A stretch of 64,000 bases of DNA from Corynebacterium lemuris (GCF_024919295.1 NZ_JANWTC010000004.1:124001-188000), one strand, 5' to 3'. Shown: positions 35,014-45,483, counted from the first letter of the stretch. Translations and numbers: made by a program. The notes: generated by a model not told the origin, from the letters alone.

Positions 35014-35997
35014 TCAGGCCCCTTCGAGGAGGTCGTCGGTGACAGCCTCGTTGGTGTCCGACAGCCCCAGCTCCTCCGCGCGCTTGTCGGCCATGGACAG
35101 CAGGCGGCGGATGCGGCCGGCGACGGCATCCTTGGTCATCTGCGGATCCGCGAGTCGGCCCAGCTCCTCCAGGGATGCCTGGCGGTGGGCGACGCGCAGC
35201 TGCCCGGCCTCAGCCAGGTGCTCGGGCACGTCATCCCCGAGGATCTGCATGGCGCGCTCCACGCGGGCGGCGGCGGCAACAGCTGCTCGGGCCGAACGGC
35301 GCAGGTTCGCGTCATCGAAATTGGCCAGCCGGTTGGCGGTGGAACGGCTCTCCCGCCGCAGACGCTTGTCCTCCCACTCCAGGCGGACCTGCTGCGCACC
35401 CATCCGGGTCAGCAGCGCGCCGATGGCGTCCCCGTCGCGGATGACCACCCGGTCGGTGCCGCGGGTCTCCTTCGTCCGGGCGGCGATACCCAGCCGCCGG
35501 GCCGCGCCGACCAGCGCCAGCGCCGCCTCCTGGCAGGGACAGGTCACCTCGAGGGCGGAGGAACGCCCCGGCTCGGTGAGGGAGCCCTGAGCGAGGAAGG
35601 CCCCGCGCCAGGCCGCCTCGTTGTCGGCGACCGTGCCGGAGATCACCTGCGGCGGCAGACCGACCACGGGATGCCCGGAACGGGTGACCAGGCCCAGCCG
35701 CCGGGAGAGGTCCCGGGTGCCTTCCGTCACGCGCAGCAGGTGGCGGGAGTTTTTCGAGGCCCCGCCCGGGCTGATCGTGTGCTCGTGCACCTCGACGCCG
35801 TACATCTCCGTCAGGGCCTCCGCCAGCCGCCGGGCGACGTCACCGGAATCGAGTTCGGCCTCCAGCACCAGCCGCCCGGCGATGACCTGTATCTGGCCGG
35901 CGAAACGCAGCAGCGCCGCGGTCTCGGCGACCCGGGCCGACTGCCGGGGGACCACCACCTTTGCGAGTTCGTCCTTGACTCTTGCCGTCAACGCCAC
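35014..35997 (-). CDS. whiA: DNA-binding regulator WhiA
   Basis: A 327-residue WhiA protein with an N-terminal WhiA/LAGLIDADG-like domain (about 1-215) and a C-terminal helix-turn-helix (about 230-327, including [34 protein letters not shown] sequence). WhiA proteins regulate cell division or sporulation genes and lack endonuclease activity. GTG at 35997 is preceded by AGAAAGGCGG. It is last in the uvrC-rapZ-yvcK-whiA series. Confidence 0.96.
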   Translation of the reverse strand: MALTARVKDELAKVVVPRQSARVAETAALLRFAGQIQVIAGRLVLEAELDSGDVARRLAEALTEMYGVEVHEHTISPGGASKNSRHLLRVTEGTRDLSRRLGLVTRSGHPVVGLPPQVISGTVADNEAAWRGAFLAQGSLTEPGRSSALEVTCPCQEAALALVGAARRLGIAARTKETRGTDRVVIRDGDAIGALLTRMGAQQVRLEWEDKRLRRESRSTANRLANFDDANLRRSARAAVAAAARVERAMQILGDDVPEHLAEAGQLRVAHRQASLEELGRLADPQMTKDAVAGRIRRLLSMADKRAEELGLSDTNEAVTDDLLEGA

Positions 35998-36043
35998 GGG
36001 TGCGACCGCCTTTCTCTCGAGCTGCCCTGTGATCCGGACCAGT

Positions 36044-37021
36044 CTAGTCGGAGGCTCCCCCACCCCGGGCCTCCCGGTACAGGCCCGTGAGCGCGGCAGC
36101 CAGTTTGGAGGGGTCGTGTTTGTTGATGCGTTGGCCGTTGCCGTCCTCCGTGCGCAGATCCTCGTAGACGATCGTCGCGCCCAGCCCGGCGGCGGCCCGC
36201 TCCAGGTAGGAACGCTCCGCGGCGGTGGGGATGGTGTCCGCGTCGACGAGGATCCGGTCGATGCGCAGGGCGGGTGCGTGCTGGCTGAGCATGTGGATGT
36301 GCCGTTCCGAGGAGAAGCCGTGGGTCTCCCCCGGTTCCGCCGAGAGGTTGAGCACGACCACCTTGAGTGCACCGGTGGCGTTGAGGGCGTCGACGATGCC
36401 CGGGATCAGCAGGTGCGGGATGACCGAGGAGAACCACGAGCCGGGGCCGAGGGTGACCAGGTCGGCTGCCTCGATCGCCTGGACTGCCGCGCCGCAGGCC
36501 TCGGGACGTTCCGGGATCAGCCGCACCCGGCGGACCGTGCCGGGGGTGGTGGCCACGGCAACCTGGCCGCGGACGGGGCGGATGACCCGGGGGTCGTCGT
36601 CAAGCCCGGCGACGTCGGCCTCGATCTCCAGCGGCTGGTTGCACATGGGCAGGACCCGGCCGTGGGAGCCGGTGAGCTCGGCGACCTTGTCCAGGGCCGC
36701 CTGCTCGCTGCCCAGGATCCCGGTCAGCCCGGCGATGAGCAGGTTGCCGACTGCATGACCCGCGAGTGCCCCGGTGCCGCCGAAGCGGTGCTGCAGGGTC
36801 TGGGCCCAGAGGCTGCCCTCTTCGTCGTCACTGGCCAGGGCGGCGAGTGCCATGCGCAGATCCCCGGGCGGGATGATGCCGAGCTCGCGGCGCAACCGGC
36901 CGGAGGAACCGCCGTCATCCGCGACGGTGACCACCGCGGTGATCGATTCCGGTGCGCTCAGCCGGGCGGCGACGAGCGTCTGGTAGAGGCCGTGACCGCC
37001 TCCCATCGAGGTGATGTGCAA
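36044..37021 (-). CDS. YvcK/CofD-like protein (gluconeogenesis factor family)
   Basis: A 325-residue YvcK-family protein with the nucleotide-binding opening [24 protein letters not shown] and a typical C-terminus. Family members bind UDP-sugars and influence cell shape and carbon flow; they resemble CofD but do not make F420. The start is TTG at 37021, preceded by GGGAGGAAA; no ATG or GTG fits before the conserved GGGHG. It is 35 bases after rapZ. Confidence 0.93.
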   Translation of the reverse strand: MHITSMGGGHGLYQTLVAARLSAPESITAVVTVADDGGSSGRLRRELGIIPPGDLRMALAALASDDEEGSLWAQTLQHRFGGTGALAGHAVGNLLIAGLTGILGSEQAALDKVAELTGSHGRVLPMCNQPLEIEADVAGLDDDPRVIRPVRGQVAVATTPGTVRRVRLIPERPEACGAAVQAIEAADLVTLGPGSWFSSVIPHLLIPGIVDALNATGALKVVVLNLSAEPGETHGFSSERHIHMLSQHAPALRIDRILVDADTIPTAAERSYLERAAAGLGATIVYEDLRTEDGNGQRINKHDPSKLAAALTGLYREARGGGASD

Positions 37022-37056
37022 GATTTCCTCCCGGGAAGTCAGTTACGGTTGCAGGA

Positions 37057-37950
37057 TCAGTGTCGGTTGATGTCGCGGTGGATGACGTTGATGTCGATGT
37101 CACCGCGCTCCCGAAGCCGACGTCCGAGCTCCTCGGACACCGCGACGGAACGGTGGTGGCCGCCGGTGCAGCCGACGGCGACGGTGATGAAGTTCTTGCC
37201 CTCATGGCGGTAGCCACCGAGCATTGAGTCAAACATATCGACGAAATTATCGATGAATTCCCCCGCCCTCTCCCTGCTCAGGACGTAGTCGCTCACCGGT
37301 TCATCAACGCCACGGAAGCCACGCAGCTCGGGGATCCAGTAGGGGTTGGGCAGGAAACGCACGTCCACCATGAGGTCCGCGTCATTGGGGGCACCGTGTT
37401 TGAAACCGAAGGACTCGAAGGTGACGTGCTGGCGGTTGTGCGCCATCGTGCCGAAGGAGGCCTCGATGGTGCGGCGCAGGTCATGCACCGACAGGCTCGA
37501 GGTGTCGATGATGATGTCCGCGAGTTCCTTGATCCCGTTGGTGATCTCCCGTTCGCGCTCGATACCCAGGTGCAGGGTGTCCTCCCCCTGCAGGGGGTGG
37601 GTGCGGCGCACACTGTCGAAACGGCGGATGAGCACGTCGTCGCGGGCGTCCATGAACAGCAGCGTGGGGTTGAGCCCCTTGTCCGCCAGGTCCCGGAGGG
37701 TGGCGCGCAGGTCGCCGCCGAACTGGCGGGTGCGCACGTCGAGGAGGAAGGAGACCTTCTCCACCGGGGGATCCTGCGCCAGGCACAGCTCCAGGAAGTC
37801 GACGATGAGCTGCGGCGGCAGGTTCTGCACCACGAAGAAACCCTTGTCCTCCAGTACCTTCGCCGCGGAGCTGAGTCCTCCGCCGGACATGCCGGTGATG
37901 AGGACGGGGGGTGTCGAGAAGCGGGACGGCACACCGGAGGTTGAGGTCAT
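37057..37950 (-). CDS. rapZ: RapZ-family protein with altered Walker A
   Basis: A 297-residue RapZ (YvcJ) protein with an N-terminal P-loop-like domain and the conserved C-terminal segment [16 protein letters not shown], which binds the RNA or ligand in the family. The Walker A region reads GMSGGGLSS, with Leu26 where GxxxxGK[ST] has lysine, so nucleotide binding may be weak or lost. Family members act in glucosamine-6-phosphate or cell-envelope control. The ATG overlaps the uvrC stop, and a TAGGAT hexamer lies 6 bases upstream. Confidence 0.94.
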   Translation of the reverse strand: MTSTSGVPSRFSTPPVLITGMSGGGLSSAAKVLEDKGFFVVQNLPPQLIVDFLELCLAQDPPVEKVSFLLDVRTRQFGGDLRATLRDLADKGLNPTLLFMDARDDVLIRRFDSVRRTHPLQGEDTLHLGIEREREITNGIKELADIIIDTSSLSVHDLRRTIEASFGTMAHNRQHVTFESFGFKHGAPNDADLMVDVRFLPNPYWIPELRGFRGVDEPVSDYVLSRERAGEFIDNFVDMFDSMLGGYRHEGKNFITVAVGCTGGHHRSVAVSEELGRRLRERGDIDINVIHRDINRH

Positions 37951-39980
37951 GGGGACATCCTATCGTGGGTCTCGGGATGGAGGTGGTCGTAGACGGCGGC
38001 CGCCAGGCGGGGGCCGAAACCCCGCACCTCGGTGATCTCCGCCTGGCTGGCAGCCTTGAGCTTCTTCACCGAACCGAAGTGTTTGACCAGCTCGGTGCGG
38101 CGGGTCGCGCCCAGGCCCGGTACGCCGTCGAGTTCGGAGACCCGCATCCGCTTCGAACGTTGCTGGCGGTGGTAGGTGATGGCGAAACGGTGCGCCTCGT
38201 CACGGATCTGCTGCAGCAGATACAGCCCCTGGGAGGCGCGCGGCAGGATGACGGGGTCGGACTCCCCCGGCAGCCAGATCTCCTCGAGGCGTTTGGCCAG
38301 GCCGATGAGGGTGACATCCACGATACCGAGTTCGTCGAAGACCTTCTGCGCGGCGTTGACCTGGGGCAGACCACCGTCGACGATGAACAGGTTCGGCGGG
38401 TAGGCGAAACGCCGCTGGTCGGTGCTCATCTCCTCGACGCGTTCGTCCGCGAAGGTCTGCGCCTCCGTCTCCTCGTCGGGCACGGCGAGTTTGTCCTGGT
38501 GGTGGCGCAGGAAACGGCGCCGGGTGACTTCCGCGATGGAGGCCACGTCGTCGGAGTGCCCGCCGCCGGCGGCCTCCCTGATGCGGTAGCGGCGGTAGTC
38601 CGATTTCCGCGGCAGGCCGTCCTCGAAGACGACGAGCGAGGCGACGACGTCGGTGCCCTGGATGTGGGAGATGTCGGTGCATTCGATGCGCAGGGGTGCC
38701 TCCTCCAGGCCGAGGGCCTCCTGGATGTCCTGCAGCGCCGCGGAACGGGCGGTGAGGTCGCCGACGCGTCTGAGCTTGTGCTGGCGCAGCGCCTCCTTCG
38801 CGTTGCGCTCGACGGTCTCCATGAGGGCACGTTTGTCGCCGCGCTGCGGCACCCGCAGGTCCACGGCTGCGCCCTTGAGCTCGGCGAGCAGGGTGGCCAC
38901 CTCCCCGGCTTCCGCGGGCAGGTGCTGCACGAGGATCTCACGCGGCACCACCGCACCGGGTTTCGGCGGGTCATGGGAGAACCTGTCCACACCGCGGCGT
39001 TCGATCTGCTTCTGCTCGTCCTGGGCCTCCACCTGCGCGCGTTCCACCGCGTCCGAGTAGAACTGGATGAGGAAGTTCTGGATGAGCACCTCGATGGGTT
39101 CTCCGGTGCGTTCGACCACCCAGCCGCGCTGGCCGCGGATCCGGCCGCCGCGGACGTGGAAGATCTGGACGCCGGCCTCCAGCTCGTCGGAGTCGACGGC
39201 GATGAGGTCGGCGTCGGTGCCGTCACCGAGGACGACGGCCTGCTGTTCCATCACCTTGTTGATGGCCCCCAGGTCATCGCGCAGCCGGGCGGCACGCTCG
39301 AATTCCAGCTCCTCGGCGGCCTGCTCCATCTCGCGGGTGAGCTGGCGGACCACCTGGTCGGTGTGCCCGGCCATGAAGGAGACGAAACCGTCGACGATCC
39401 CCCGGTGCTCCTCCGGGCTGACTCGGCCCACACAGGGGGCGGAGCATTTGTCGATGTAACCCAGCAGGCAGGGCCGGCCGAGCTTCTCATGCCGGTTGTA
39501 CACGCCCTTCGAGCAGGTGCGCACCGGGAATACCCGGGTGAGCAGGTCGAGGGTCTCGCGCACCGCCCAGGCGTGGGAGTAGGGGCCGAAATAGCGCACC
39601 CCGCGGCGGCGGGGGCCGCGGTAGAAGAAGGCCCGCGGGATGTCCTCACCGGTGGAGACCGCCAGCAGCGGGTAGGTCTTGTCGTCGCGGTATTTGACGT
39701 TGAAACGCGGGTCGTAGCGCTTGATCCAGGTGTACTCCAGTTGGAGGGCCTCGACCTCGCTGGCGACGACGGTCCACTCCACCGAGGCGGCGGCGAAGAC
39801 CATCTGCCGCGTGCGCGGATGGAGGGTGGTCACATCCTGGAAGTAGTTGGCCAACCTGGCCCGCAGGCTGTTGGCCTTGCCGACGTAGATGACGCGGCGG
39901 TTCTCGTCCCGGAATCGGTAGACGCCCGGCTCCGTGGGGATGGTCCCCGGCGCCGGGCGGTAGGTACTCGGATCAGCCAT
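37947..39980 (-). CDS. uvrC: Excinuclease ABC subunit C
   Basis: A 677-residue nucleotide-excision-repair nuclease. It has an N-terminal GIY-YIG domain ([20 protein letters not shown]), a UVR motif near 200-240, a C-terminal RNase H-like nuclease domain with FIVDGG, and two helix-hairpin-helix motifs ([26 protein letters not shown]). It incises both sides of DNA lesions with UvrB. The ATG follows a -10 hexamer by 9 bases, and the end overlaps rapZ by four bases. Confidence 0.97.
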   Translation of the reverse strand: MADPSTYRPAPGTIPTEPGVYRFRDENRRVIYVGKANSLRARLANYFQDVTTLHPRTRQMVFAAASVEWTVVASEVEALQLEYTWIKRYDPRFNVKYRDDKTYPLLAVSTGEDIPRAFFYRGPRRRGVRYFGPYSHAWAVRETLDLLTRVFPVRTCSKGVYNRHEKLGRPCLLGYIDKCSAPCVGRVSPEEHRGIVDGFVSFMAGHTDQVVRQLTREMEQAAEELEFERAARLRDDLGAINKVMEQQAVVLGDGTDADLIAVDSDELEAGVQIFHVRGGRIRGQRGWVVERTGEPIEVLIQNFLIQFYSDAVERAQVEAQDEQKQIERRGVDRFSHDPPKPGAVVPREILVQHLPAEAGEVATLLAELKGAAVDLRVPQRGDKRALMETVERNAKEALRQHKLRRVGDLTARSAALQDIQEALGLEEAPLRIECTDISHIQGTDVVASLVVFEDGLPRKSDYRRYRIREAAGGGHSDDVASIAEVTRRRFLRHHQDKLAVPDEETEAQTFADERVEEMSTDQRRFAYPPNLFIVDGGLPQVNAAQKVFDELGIVDVTLIGLAKRLEEIWLPGESDPVILPRASQGLYLLQQIRDEAHRFAITYHRQQRSKRMRVSELDGVPGLGATRRTELVKHFGSVKKLKAASQAEITEVRGFGPRLAAAVYDHLHPETHDRMSP
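37957..37962 (-). promoter_or_regulatory. -10 box (TAGGAT) inside the 3' end of uvrC
   Basis: TAGGAT ends 6 bases before the rapZ ATG, within the last codons of uvrC. It predicts an internal leaderless transcript for rapZ-yvcK-whiA. Confidence 0.45.
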
Positions 39981-39989
39981 AAACCGACG

Positions 39990-39995
39990 ATACTA
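39990..39995 (-). promoter_or_regulatory. -10 box (TAGTAT) built on the upstream stop codon
   Basis: The TAG stop of the PH-like gene is the first half of TAGTAT. The uvrC ATG follows 9 bases later without a ribosome binding site. Confidence 0.5.
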
Positions 39996-40541
39996 GTCCT
40001 GCGGCATGTAGCGGGCCTCGAGCTCGCGGAACTGCGAGACGGCCCTGACCACGGAGGCGCCGTCGGAGGCCTGCATCGCCCACATGGGGACGTACTCGAA
40101 CTCCGGCAGCTCCAGGCGGGCCATGCGGGCGCCCTCCGGGAAGTGCAGGCCGTAGATCACGGCCCAGGGGTAGAACCGGGTGCCGATGATGTTGCGGATC
40201 TCCACGCCGTCGGCGTTGGCGCGGACCCGCGGGCGGGTGAAGGAGAGGTAGGCCAGCACGGAGATGACCACGCCGACGCCCGGGAAGGCCAGCTTGTCGA
40301 TGAACGTGACGGTGGCGCCCGTGAACTCCAGGTCAAGGAAGTATCCCATGAAAATGTGCACCGCCATGACGATGACCACTGCGATCCAGGCGAAGCGCTT
40401 CAGCGACGTCGACCGGACCTCCATTTCCCAGGGTTTGGTGGTCGTCCGCGCGTGCGGGTCGAGGGCGGCGTAGAAGGCGCGCTCCTCATCCGTCAGCGGG
40501 CGGCGACCGGTGTGCTCGGCTCCCACGTTCTTCTCACTCAC
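39993..40541 (-). CDS. PH domain-containing membrane protein
   Basis: A 182-residue protein. A polar N-terminus of about 55 residues is followed by two membrane helices (about 60-80 and 88-108) and then a bacterial PH-like (bPH) domain with RVRANADGVEIRN and FYPWAVIYGL. Its function is unknown. I chose GTG at 40541 (VSEKNVGAEH) rather than ATG at 40547, because TAGACT lies 7 bases from the GTG and no ribosome binding site is visible; the difference is two residues. It lies between ribH and uvrC, as in other corynebacteria. Confidence 0.88.
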   Translation of the reverse strand: MSEKNVGAEHTGRRPLTDEERAFYAALDPHARTTTKPWEMEVRSTSLKRFAWIAVVIVMAVHIFMGYFLDLEFTGATVTFIDKLAFPGVGVVISVLAYLSFTRPRVRANADGVEIRNIIGTRFYPWAVIYGLHFPEGARMARLELPEFEYVPMWAMQASDGASVVRAVSQFRELEARYMPQD

Positions 40542-40548
40542 ATCCATC

Positions 40549-40554
40549 AGTCTA
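40549..40554 (-). promoter_or_regulatory. -10 box (TAGACT) built on the ribH stop codon
   Basis: The ribH TAG (40552-40554 on the minus strand) is the first half of TAGACT, which lies 7 bases before the GTG of the PH-like gene. Confidence 0.5.
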
Positions 40555-41034
40555 TCCCCGGTTCCCGCGGAGCCGACGCAGGGTGACCGCGGCGTCGAGG
40601 GCCGCGGCCATCGCCTCGCCACCCTTGTCCTCGACAGAATCCGGGAAACCGGCGCGGTCGACGGCCTGTTCCTGGTCGTTGGTGGTGAGCACGCCATTGC
40701 CGATCGGGGTGGACTCGTCGAGCGCGATGCGCGTGAGGCCCTCCGTCACGGAATCGCAGACGTAGTCGAAGTGGGGGGTGCCACCGCGGATGACGCAGCC
40801 CAGCGCCACGACGGCGTCATGGGTGCGGGCGAGTTCCTGGACGATGACGGGCAGCTCGAGTGCACCCATGACGTGGGCCTCCGTGAGCTTGTCGACGCCC
40901 GCCTCCCGCGCCGTCTCCACAGCGCGGCGGCGCATCTGCTCGCAGATCTCGGTGTTCCAGCGGGCGGTGACCACCGCGACGCTCAGGCCCGCGGCGTCGA
41001 TACGCTCGACGGCGGGGAGTCCTTCCTTGCTCAA
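40552..41034 (-). CDS. ribH: 6,7-dimethyl-8-ribityllumazine synthase
   Basis: A 160-residue lumazine synthase joining the pyrimidine intermediate with dihydroxybutanone phosphate, the penultimate step of riboflavin synthesis. Characteristic segments are [19 protein letters not shown] and [16 protein letters not shown], with catalytic histidine in PHFDY. Its ATG overlaps the ribBA stop by four bases. Confidence 0.97.
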   Translation of the reverse strand: MSKEGLPAVERIDAAGLSVAVVTARWNTEICEQMRRRAVETAREAGVDKLTEAHVMGALELPVIVQELARTHDAVVALGCVIRGGTPHFDYVCDSVTEGLTRIALDESTPIGNGVLTTNDQEQAVDRAGFPDSVEDKGGEAMAAALDAAVTLRRLRGNRG

Positions 41035-42308
41035 CTGTCTGCTCCTTCGTGCTCTGCCTCCCAGCGTGCGACGGCCGGCAGGTCATGGCCCATGCGGTCA
41101 CGCTTGGTCCGCAGGTAACGGATGTTGTCCTCGTTGGGCGCCACCGGCACGGAGGTCCGGCCGGTGATCTCCACGCCGTAGCCCTGCATCGCGGCGGATT
41201 TGGTGGGGTTGTTGGTCATCAGGGAGATGGAGGTCACGCCCAGGTCCCGGAGGATCTGGCCGGCGGCCGAGTACTCGCGGGCGTCGGCCGGCAGGCCCTG
41301 CTCCAGGTTGGCGTCGACGGTGTCCAGACCGAGGTCCTGCAGGCGGTAGGCCTCCAGCTTGGACATCAGTCCGATGCCGCGGCCCTCGTGGCCGCGCAGG
41401 TAGATGATCGCCCCGCGGCCGGCCTCCTGCACCATGCGCATCGAGGCGTGCAGCTGCGGGCCGCAGTCGCAGCGGCGGGAGGCGAAGACATCCCCGGTCA
41501 TGCACTCCGAGTGCACGCGGACCAGCAGGTCCTCCGCGCCGTCGAGCTCGCCGGCGACCAGGGCGAGAAACTCGGTGCCGTCGATGAGGTGGCGGTAGCC
41601 GACGACGCGGAACTCGCCGAACTCGGTGGGCATGCGGGTCTCCACGAGGCGCTCGACCTGGGACTCGTGGCGGCGGCGGTAATCGATGAGCTGCTCGATG
41701 GAGATCATCGCCAGGTCATGGGTGTCGGCGAAGCGGCGCAGCTCGGGGCCACGCGCCATGTCGGTCGGGTCATCCTCGGAGACGATCTCGCACAGCACGC
41801 CGGCGGGGCGCAGGCCGGCGAGCACCGACAGGTCGACGGCTGCCTCGGTGTGGCCGTCGCGGGCCAGCACACCGCCCTTCACCGCGCGCAGCGGCACGAC
41901 GTGGCCGGGGCGGGTGAAGTCGTGGCGGGTGGTGGCCGGGTCCGCCAGGCGCAGGATGGTCTCCGCTCGGGAGGAGGCGGAGATGCCGGTGGTGTCTGTC
42001 GCCGCGTCGACGGTGACGGTGTAGGCGGTGTGCCGGGCATCCTCGTTGCGGGCCACCATGGGCGGCAGGGCGAGGCGGTCACAGTCCTCGTTGGTCAGGG
42101 CGGTGCAGATGTAGCCGGAGCTGTACCTGACCATGAAGGCCACCAGTTCCGGGGTTGCCAGCTCCGCCGCGAAGATGAGGTCGCCCTCATTCTCACGGTC
42201 CTCGTCGTCCACGACGACGACCGCCTTCCCTGCCCTGATGTCGGCGATGGCGCGCTCGACGGTGTCCAGGCGCAGGCGGCCGTTCGGGTCCACAGATTCG
42301 TCACTCAC
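41031..42308 (-). CDS. ribBA: Bifunctional DHBP synthase / GTP cyclohydrolase II
   Basis: A 425-residue fusion. The N-terminal half is 3,4-dihydroxy-2-butanone-4-phosphate synthase ([11 protein letters not shown]). The C-terminal half is GTP cyclohydrolase II with zinc cysteines in [19 protein letters not shown]. Together they make both precursors of riboflavin. GTG at 42308 is preferred to TTG at 42317, because TAAGGT, formed from the ribE stop, lies 8 bases before the GTG and the product length fits the family. Confidence 0.95.
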   Translation of the reverse strand: MSDESVDPNGRLRLDTVERAIADIRAGKAVVVVDDEDRENEGDLIFAAELATPELVAFMVRYSSGYICTALTNEDCDRLALPPMVARNEDARHTAYTVTVDAATDTTGISASSRAETILRLADPATTRHDFTRPGHVVPLRAVKGGVLARDGHTEAAVDLSVLAGLRPAGVLCEIVSEDDPTDMARGPELRRFADTHDLAMISIEQLIDYRRRHESQVERLVETRMPTEFGEFRVVGYRHLIDGTEFLALVAGELDGAEDLLVRVHSECMTGDVFASRRCDCGPQLHASMRMVQEAGRGAIIYLRGHEGRGIGLMSKLEAYRLQDLGLDTVDANLEQGLPADAREYSAAGQILRDLGVTSISLMTNNPTKSAAMQGYGVEITGRTSVPVAPNEDNIRYLRTKRDRMGHDLPAVARWEAEHEGADS

Positions 42309-42316
42309 GAGCGTCA

Positions 42317-42322
42317 ACCTTA
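42317..42322 (-). promoter_or_regulatory. Possible -10 box (TAAGGT) built on the ribE stop codon
   Basis: The ribE TAA opens the hexamer TAAGGT, 8 bases before the GTG of ribBA. This is a weaker match than the TAGNNT cases, and AAGG could also serve as a ribosome binding site. Confidence 0.3.
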
Positions 42323-42940
42323 GCCCTCGTCGTCCCCGGCCCGGCCTTCGGCCCGGGCACCGAGCATCTTCTCCACGTACTTGGCCAGGACGTCGACCTC
42401 GATATTGACGACATCACCCTTCGCGAGCTGGCCGTGGGTGGTCTCCGCGAGGGTGGTCGGGATGAGGGAGACCTCGAACCAGTCCTCCCCCACCGCCGAG
42501 ACGGTCAAGGAGGTGCCATTGACCGCAATGGAGCCCTTCTCCACGACATAGCGGGCCAGGTCCGCCCCCAGTGAGAAGCGCAGCACGTCCCAGTGCTCCG
42601 AGGAGGTGCGGCTGAGCAGGTGGGAGGTGCCGTCCACGTGGCCCTGCATGATGTGCCCGCCGAGTCGCGCGCCGGCAGCCAGGGCACGTTCCAGGTTGAC
42701 GGGCGAACCCACCGCGAGCTGCCCCAGGCCGGTGCGGTCCAGGGACTCCTGCATGACGTCGGCGGTGAAGCGCTGACCGTCAAAATCGGCAACAGTCAGG
42801 CACACACCATTGACTGCGATGGAATCTCCGAAGGCGGCGTCGGAAAGCACCTTCGGGGCCTCGATGGTCAGTCGGAGGGCATCCCCCTGCGGCTCCAGGG
42901 CGGCGACGGTGCCGACCTCCTCGACGAGTCCGGTGAACAT
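42320..42940 (-). CDS. ribE: Riboflavin synthase alpha chain
   Basis: A 206-residue protein made of two homologous lumazine-binding repeats, beginning [12 protein letters not shown], with GVCLTV in repeat 1 and GTSLTV in repeat 2. It dismutates two lumazines to riboflavin. AAAGGA precedes the ATG, and ribD ends 3 bases upstream. Some corynebacterial annotations call this gene ribC. Confidence 0.97.
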   Translation of the reverse strand: MFTGLVEEVGTVAALEPQGDALRLTIEAPKVLSDAAFGDSIAVNGVCLTVADFDGQRFTADVMQESLDRTGLGQLAVGSPVNLERALAAGARLGGHIMQGHVDGTSHLLSRTSSEHWDVLRFSLGADLARYVVEKGSIAVNGTSLTVSAVGEDWFEVSLIPTTLAETTHGQLAKGDVVNIEVDVLAKYVEKMLGARAEGRAGDDEG

Positions 42941-42943
42941 GGG

Positions 42944-43933
42944 TCAGTCCTTTCGGGTGAGTTCGAGCAGGACATCATCCCCGAGACGGGTGATGCCCTG
43001 CAGCTGGAAGGTCGCGGCATCGGCCAGGCTCAGGCCGAGCGCCTCGCTGAGGACGGAACGGCCCTGCCCCAGCAGCGTGGGGGCGATGTAGGCCTGAATG
43101 GCGTCCACCATCCCGGACTCCACGAAACCGGAGGCCAGGTGTGCCCCGCCCTCCACGAGGACGTCGCGGGCACCTGTGTCCCACAACTGCCACAGCGCCT
43201 CGGGAATTCCGCGGTACTGCTCGAAACCGAGCCGGTGGAGATTGCGGGCGTGCCCGGTCAGGGAACGTCCGCCGATGACCACCCGGCGCGGCTGGTCGGG
43301 CAGCTCCACCCGGCCGTCACGCGCGGTGAGCGAGGGGTCATCGGCGATGGCGGTGCCGGTGCCGACGATGATGGCGTCGCGTCTGCGGCGATCCCGGTGG
43401 ACGTGGCGGCGGGCGGGCTCGCCGGTGATCCACTGGCTCGAGCCGTCCAGGGCGGCGGTGAAGCCGTCGAGGGTCTGGGCGAATTTGAGTGTCACGTGGG
43501 GGCGGTTGTTGCGCACTGCGGTCAGCCAGGGTCGCAACGTGTCGACGTCGTGGTCGATCCGCTCGACGCCCACGCCCTGCTGCCGCAGGTGGGCCGCCCC
43601 ACCCTCGGCGTTCCGGTCGGGGTCGGGGTGGCAGTAGTAGACGAATTCGATGCCGGCGTCGACGAGTGCCTGCGAGCAGGGACCGGTGCGGCCGGTGTGG
43701 TTGCAGGGTTCGAGCGTGACGACGGCCGTGCCCCCCTCCGCCTTGTCCCCCGCCTCACGCAGGGCCATGACCTCGGCGTGGGGCCCCCCGGCCGGTTCGG
43801 TGGCTCCGGTGCCGACGAGCCTGCCCTCCCGGTCGAGGATGGCCGCCCCGACGGGCGGGTTCGGGCTGGTGGTCCCGCGCACGGCTTCGCCGGCTGCGAT
43901 GGCCGCCTGGAGTGCTTCCCGGAGATTCTCCAT
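42944..43933 (-). CDS. ribD: Riboflavin biosynthesis deaminase/reductase RibD
   Basis: A 329-residue bifunctional enzyme. The N-terminal deaminase has zinc ligands in HAEVMAL and PCNHTGRTGPC. The C-terminal part is the NADPH reductase, with LKFAQTLDG and LVEGGAHLA. It performs the second and third steps of the pyrimidine branch. The ATG follows the rpe stop by 6 bases. No FMN riboswitch is possible in this gap. Confidence 0.97.
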   Translation of the reverse strand: MENLREALQAAIAAGEAVRGTTSPNPPVGAAILDREGRLVGTGATEPAGGPHAEVMALREAGDKAEGGTAVVTLEPCNHTGRTGPCSQALVDAGIEFVYYCHPDPDRNAEGGAAHLRQQGVGVERIDHDVDTLRPWLTAVRNNRPHVTLKFAQTLDGFTAALDGSSQWITGEPARRHVHRDRRRRDAIIVGTGTAIADDPSLTARDGRVELPDQPRRVVIGGRSLTGHARNLHRLGFEQYRGIPEALWQLWDTGARDVLVEGGAHLASGFVESGMVDAIQAYIAPTLLGQGRSVLSEALGLSLADAATFQLQGITRLGDDVLLELTRKD

Positions 43934-43939
43934 GTCGGC

Positions 43940-44596
43940 CTAGACGGTGGCCAGGCGGCGCAGATTGTCGACGGCTGCGGCCGGGTCGTCCTTGCCGTAG
44001 ACCGCGGAGCCGGCGACGTAGGCGTCGCAGCCGGCCTCCGCGGCCTCGGCGATGGTCTTCTCGGAGATGCCGCCGTCGATCTCGATGAGGGTCTTCAGGC
44101 GGTTGTTGTCGATGGCCTCGCGCAGGGTGCGGACCTTCTCCAGCTGATCAGGCATGAAGGACTGGCCGCCGAAACCCGGCTCGACGCTCATGACCAGGAC
44201 GAGGTCGAAGAAGCGCAGGTCCGCCAGGTAGGGCTCGATCGGGGTGCCGGGCTTGAGGGAGAAGCCGGCGCGCACCCCCTTGGCGCGGATGTGCTTGGCC
44301 AGGGCGACATGGTCGTCGGTGGCCTCGACGTGGAAGATGACGCAGTCAGCGCCGGCGTCGATGTAGCTGTCGACCCACTTCTCGGGGTTCTCGATCATGA
44401 GGTGCACGTCGAGGTGCTGGTCCGTGATCTTGTCGACGGTCTTCGTAATCTCCGGGCCGAAGGAGAGGTTGGGGACAAAGTGGCCGTCCATGATGTCCAC
44501 GTGGATCCAGTCCGCGTTGGCGACGGCGCGCACCTCCTCGCCCAGTTTCGAGAAGTCAGCGGCGAGGATGCTGGGGGCGATGATCGGTTTAGCCAT
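43940..44596 (-). CDS. rpe: Ribulose-phosphate 3-epimerase
   Basis: A 218-residue TIM-barrel epimerase interconverting ribulose- and xylulose-5-phosphate. Family motifs are IIAPSILAADF, HVDIMDGHFVPN, VMSVEPGFGGQ and EIDGGI. It heads the riboflavin series and supplies ribulose-5-phosphate, a RibBA substrate. The ATG lies 7 bases after TAGACT with no ribosome binding site, so the message is probably leaderless. Confidence 0.97.
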   Translation of the reverse strand: MAKPIIAPSILAADFSKLGEEVRAVANADWIHVDIMDGHFVPNLSFGPEITKTVDKITDQHLDVHLMIENPEKWVDSYIDAGADCVIFHVEATDDHVALAKHIRAKGVRAGFSLKPGTPIEPYLADLRFFDLVLVMSVEPGFGGQSFMPDQLEKVRTLREAIDNNRLKTLIEIDGGISEKTIAEAAEAGCDAYVAGSAVYGKDDPAAAVDNLRRLATV

Positions 44597-44603
44597 GCCT
44601 ATG

Positions 44604-44609
44604 AGTCTA
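44604..44609 (-). promoter_or_regulatory. -10 box (TAGACT) built on the DUF4349 stop codon
   Basis: The TAG stop of the DUF4349 gene is the first half of TAGACT, and the rpe ATG follows 7 bases later. This would be the start of the rpe-rib transcript. Confidence 0.55.
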
Positions 44610-45476
44610 CGCTGCCGGGTCGGCCGGCCCGCCCTCCTGTGGTGGGCGGTTCCGGTTCCGTCGGCGGCGGCGCACCAGCACGAACACTACGGCGATGAGT
44701 ACTGCGAGGATCACCAGCCACGGCAACGCCGCCATGGACACGATGAGCACCGACGCCACGGAGGCCACGAACGCGGCCCAGGCCCGCTCGAAGGCGTTGG
44801 GTGGGCGGTAACCCTCATCGTCGACGGTGAAGGTCACGGTCAGAGTCGACAGGGCCACCTGATCCGCCAGGTAATCCAGCTGGGCGGTGAGGGAATCCAG
44901 ATCGGCCTGCCGCTGCGTGAGGGTGTTCTCGGCGGCCAGCAGGTCCTCCACGGAGCCGGCGGTGGACATCAGCTCGGTCAGGCGGTCGATGGAGGCCTGC
45001 AGTGCCGCCCGGCGCGCCTCCAGGTCAACGCGTTCCTGGCCGACGTCGGTTGACTGGGTGGACTGGGCCACCACCTCCCCGTGGTCGGCCAGGGAATCGA
45101 CGACCGTCTGGTAGTTGTCCGCCGGTACGCGGGCGGTGACCGTGGCCCGCAGCTGTTCGGACCAGGTGCTGGTCTCTGAGCTGGCGATGCGTCCGCCCCG
45201 GTCCCGGACCAGGGTGATGAAGTCCGCGGCGGCTATCTCGGGATCCTGGGTCTGCACTGTGGCGGAGCCGGTGGTGATGACGTCTTCCCGCACGTCCTCG
45301 GTCGCCGCTCTCTCTGTTTGGGCGGGGGCGGGTTCAGCGGCCCTGTCCACGGGGAAGTTGTCCTGGATCTGCTGCTGCTCCCAGGATTCTGTGCCGCAGG
45401 CGGTGCCCGCCAGCCCCAGCACCACGGCACATGCCAGGGCGGCACTGAACCGGCGGGTGATCCCTGTCCTCTTCAT
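44607..45476 (-). CDS. DUF4349 lipoprotein-like membrane protein
   Basis: A 289-residue envelope protein. The N-terminus is basic then hydrophobic and ends in LAGTACGTE, a plausible though imperfect lipobox (Cys27). A DUF4349 domain follows (VQTQDPEIAAADFITLV; VTARVPADNYQTVVDSLA), with a coiled-coil stretch near 170-215 and a C-terminal membrane helix before a run of arginines. DUF4349 function is unknown. The ATG at 45476 follows TAGGCT by 7 bases; longer upstream frames are ignored. Confidence 0.87.
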   Translation of the reverse strand: MKRTGITRRFSAALACAVVLGLAGTACGTESWEQQQIQDNFPVDRAAEPAPAQTERAATEDVREDVITTGSATVQTQDPEIAAADFITLVRDRGGRIASSETSTWSEQLRATVTARVPADNYQTVVDSLADHGEVVAQSTQSTDVGQERVDLEARRAALQASIDRLTELMSTAGSVEDLLAAENTLTQRQADLDSLTAQLDYLADQVALSTLTVTFTVDDEGYRPPNAFERAWAAFVASVASVLIVSMAALPWLVILAVLIAVVFVLVRRRRRNRNRPPQEGGPADPAA

Positions 45477-45483
45477 GGGGTCC

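Noticed and set aside
43934..43939. FMN riboswitch for the riboflavin genes
   Set aside because: There are only six bases between rpe and ribD and no other leader of sufficient length before rpe, so no riboswitch can be placed here.
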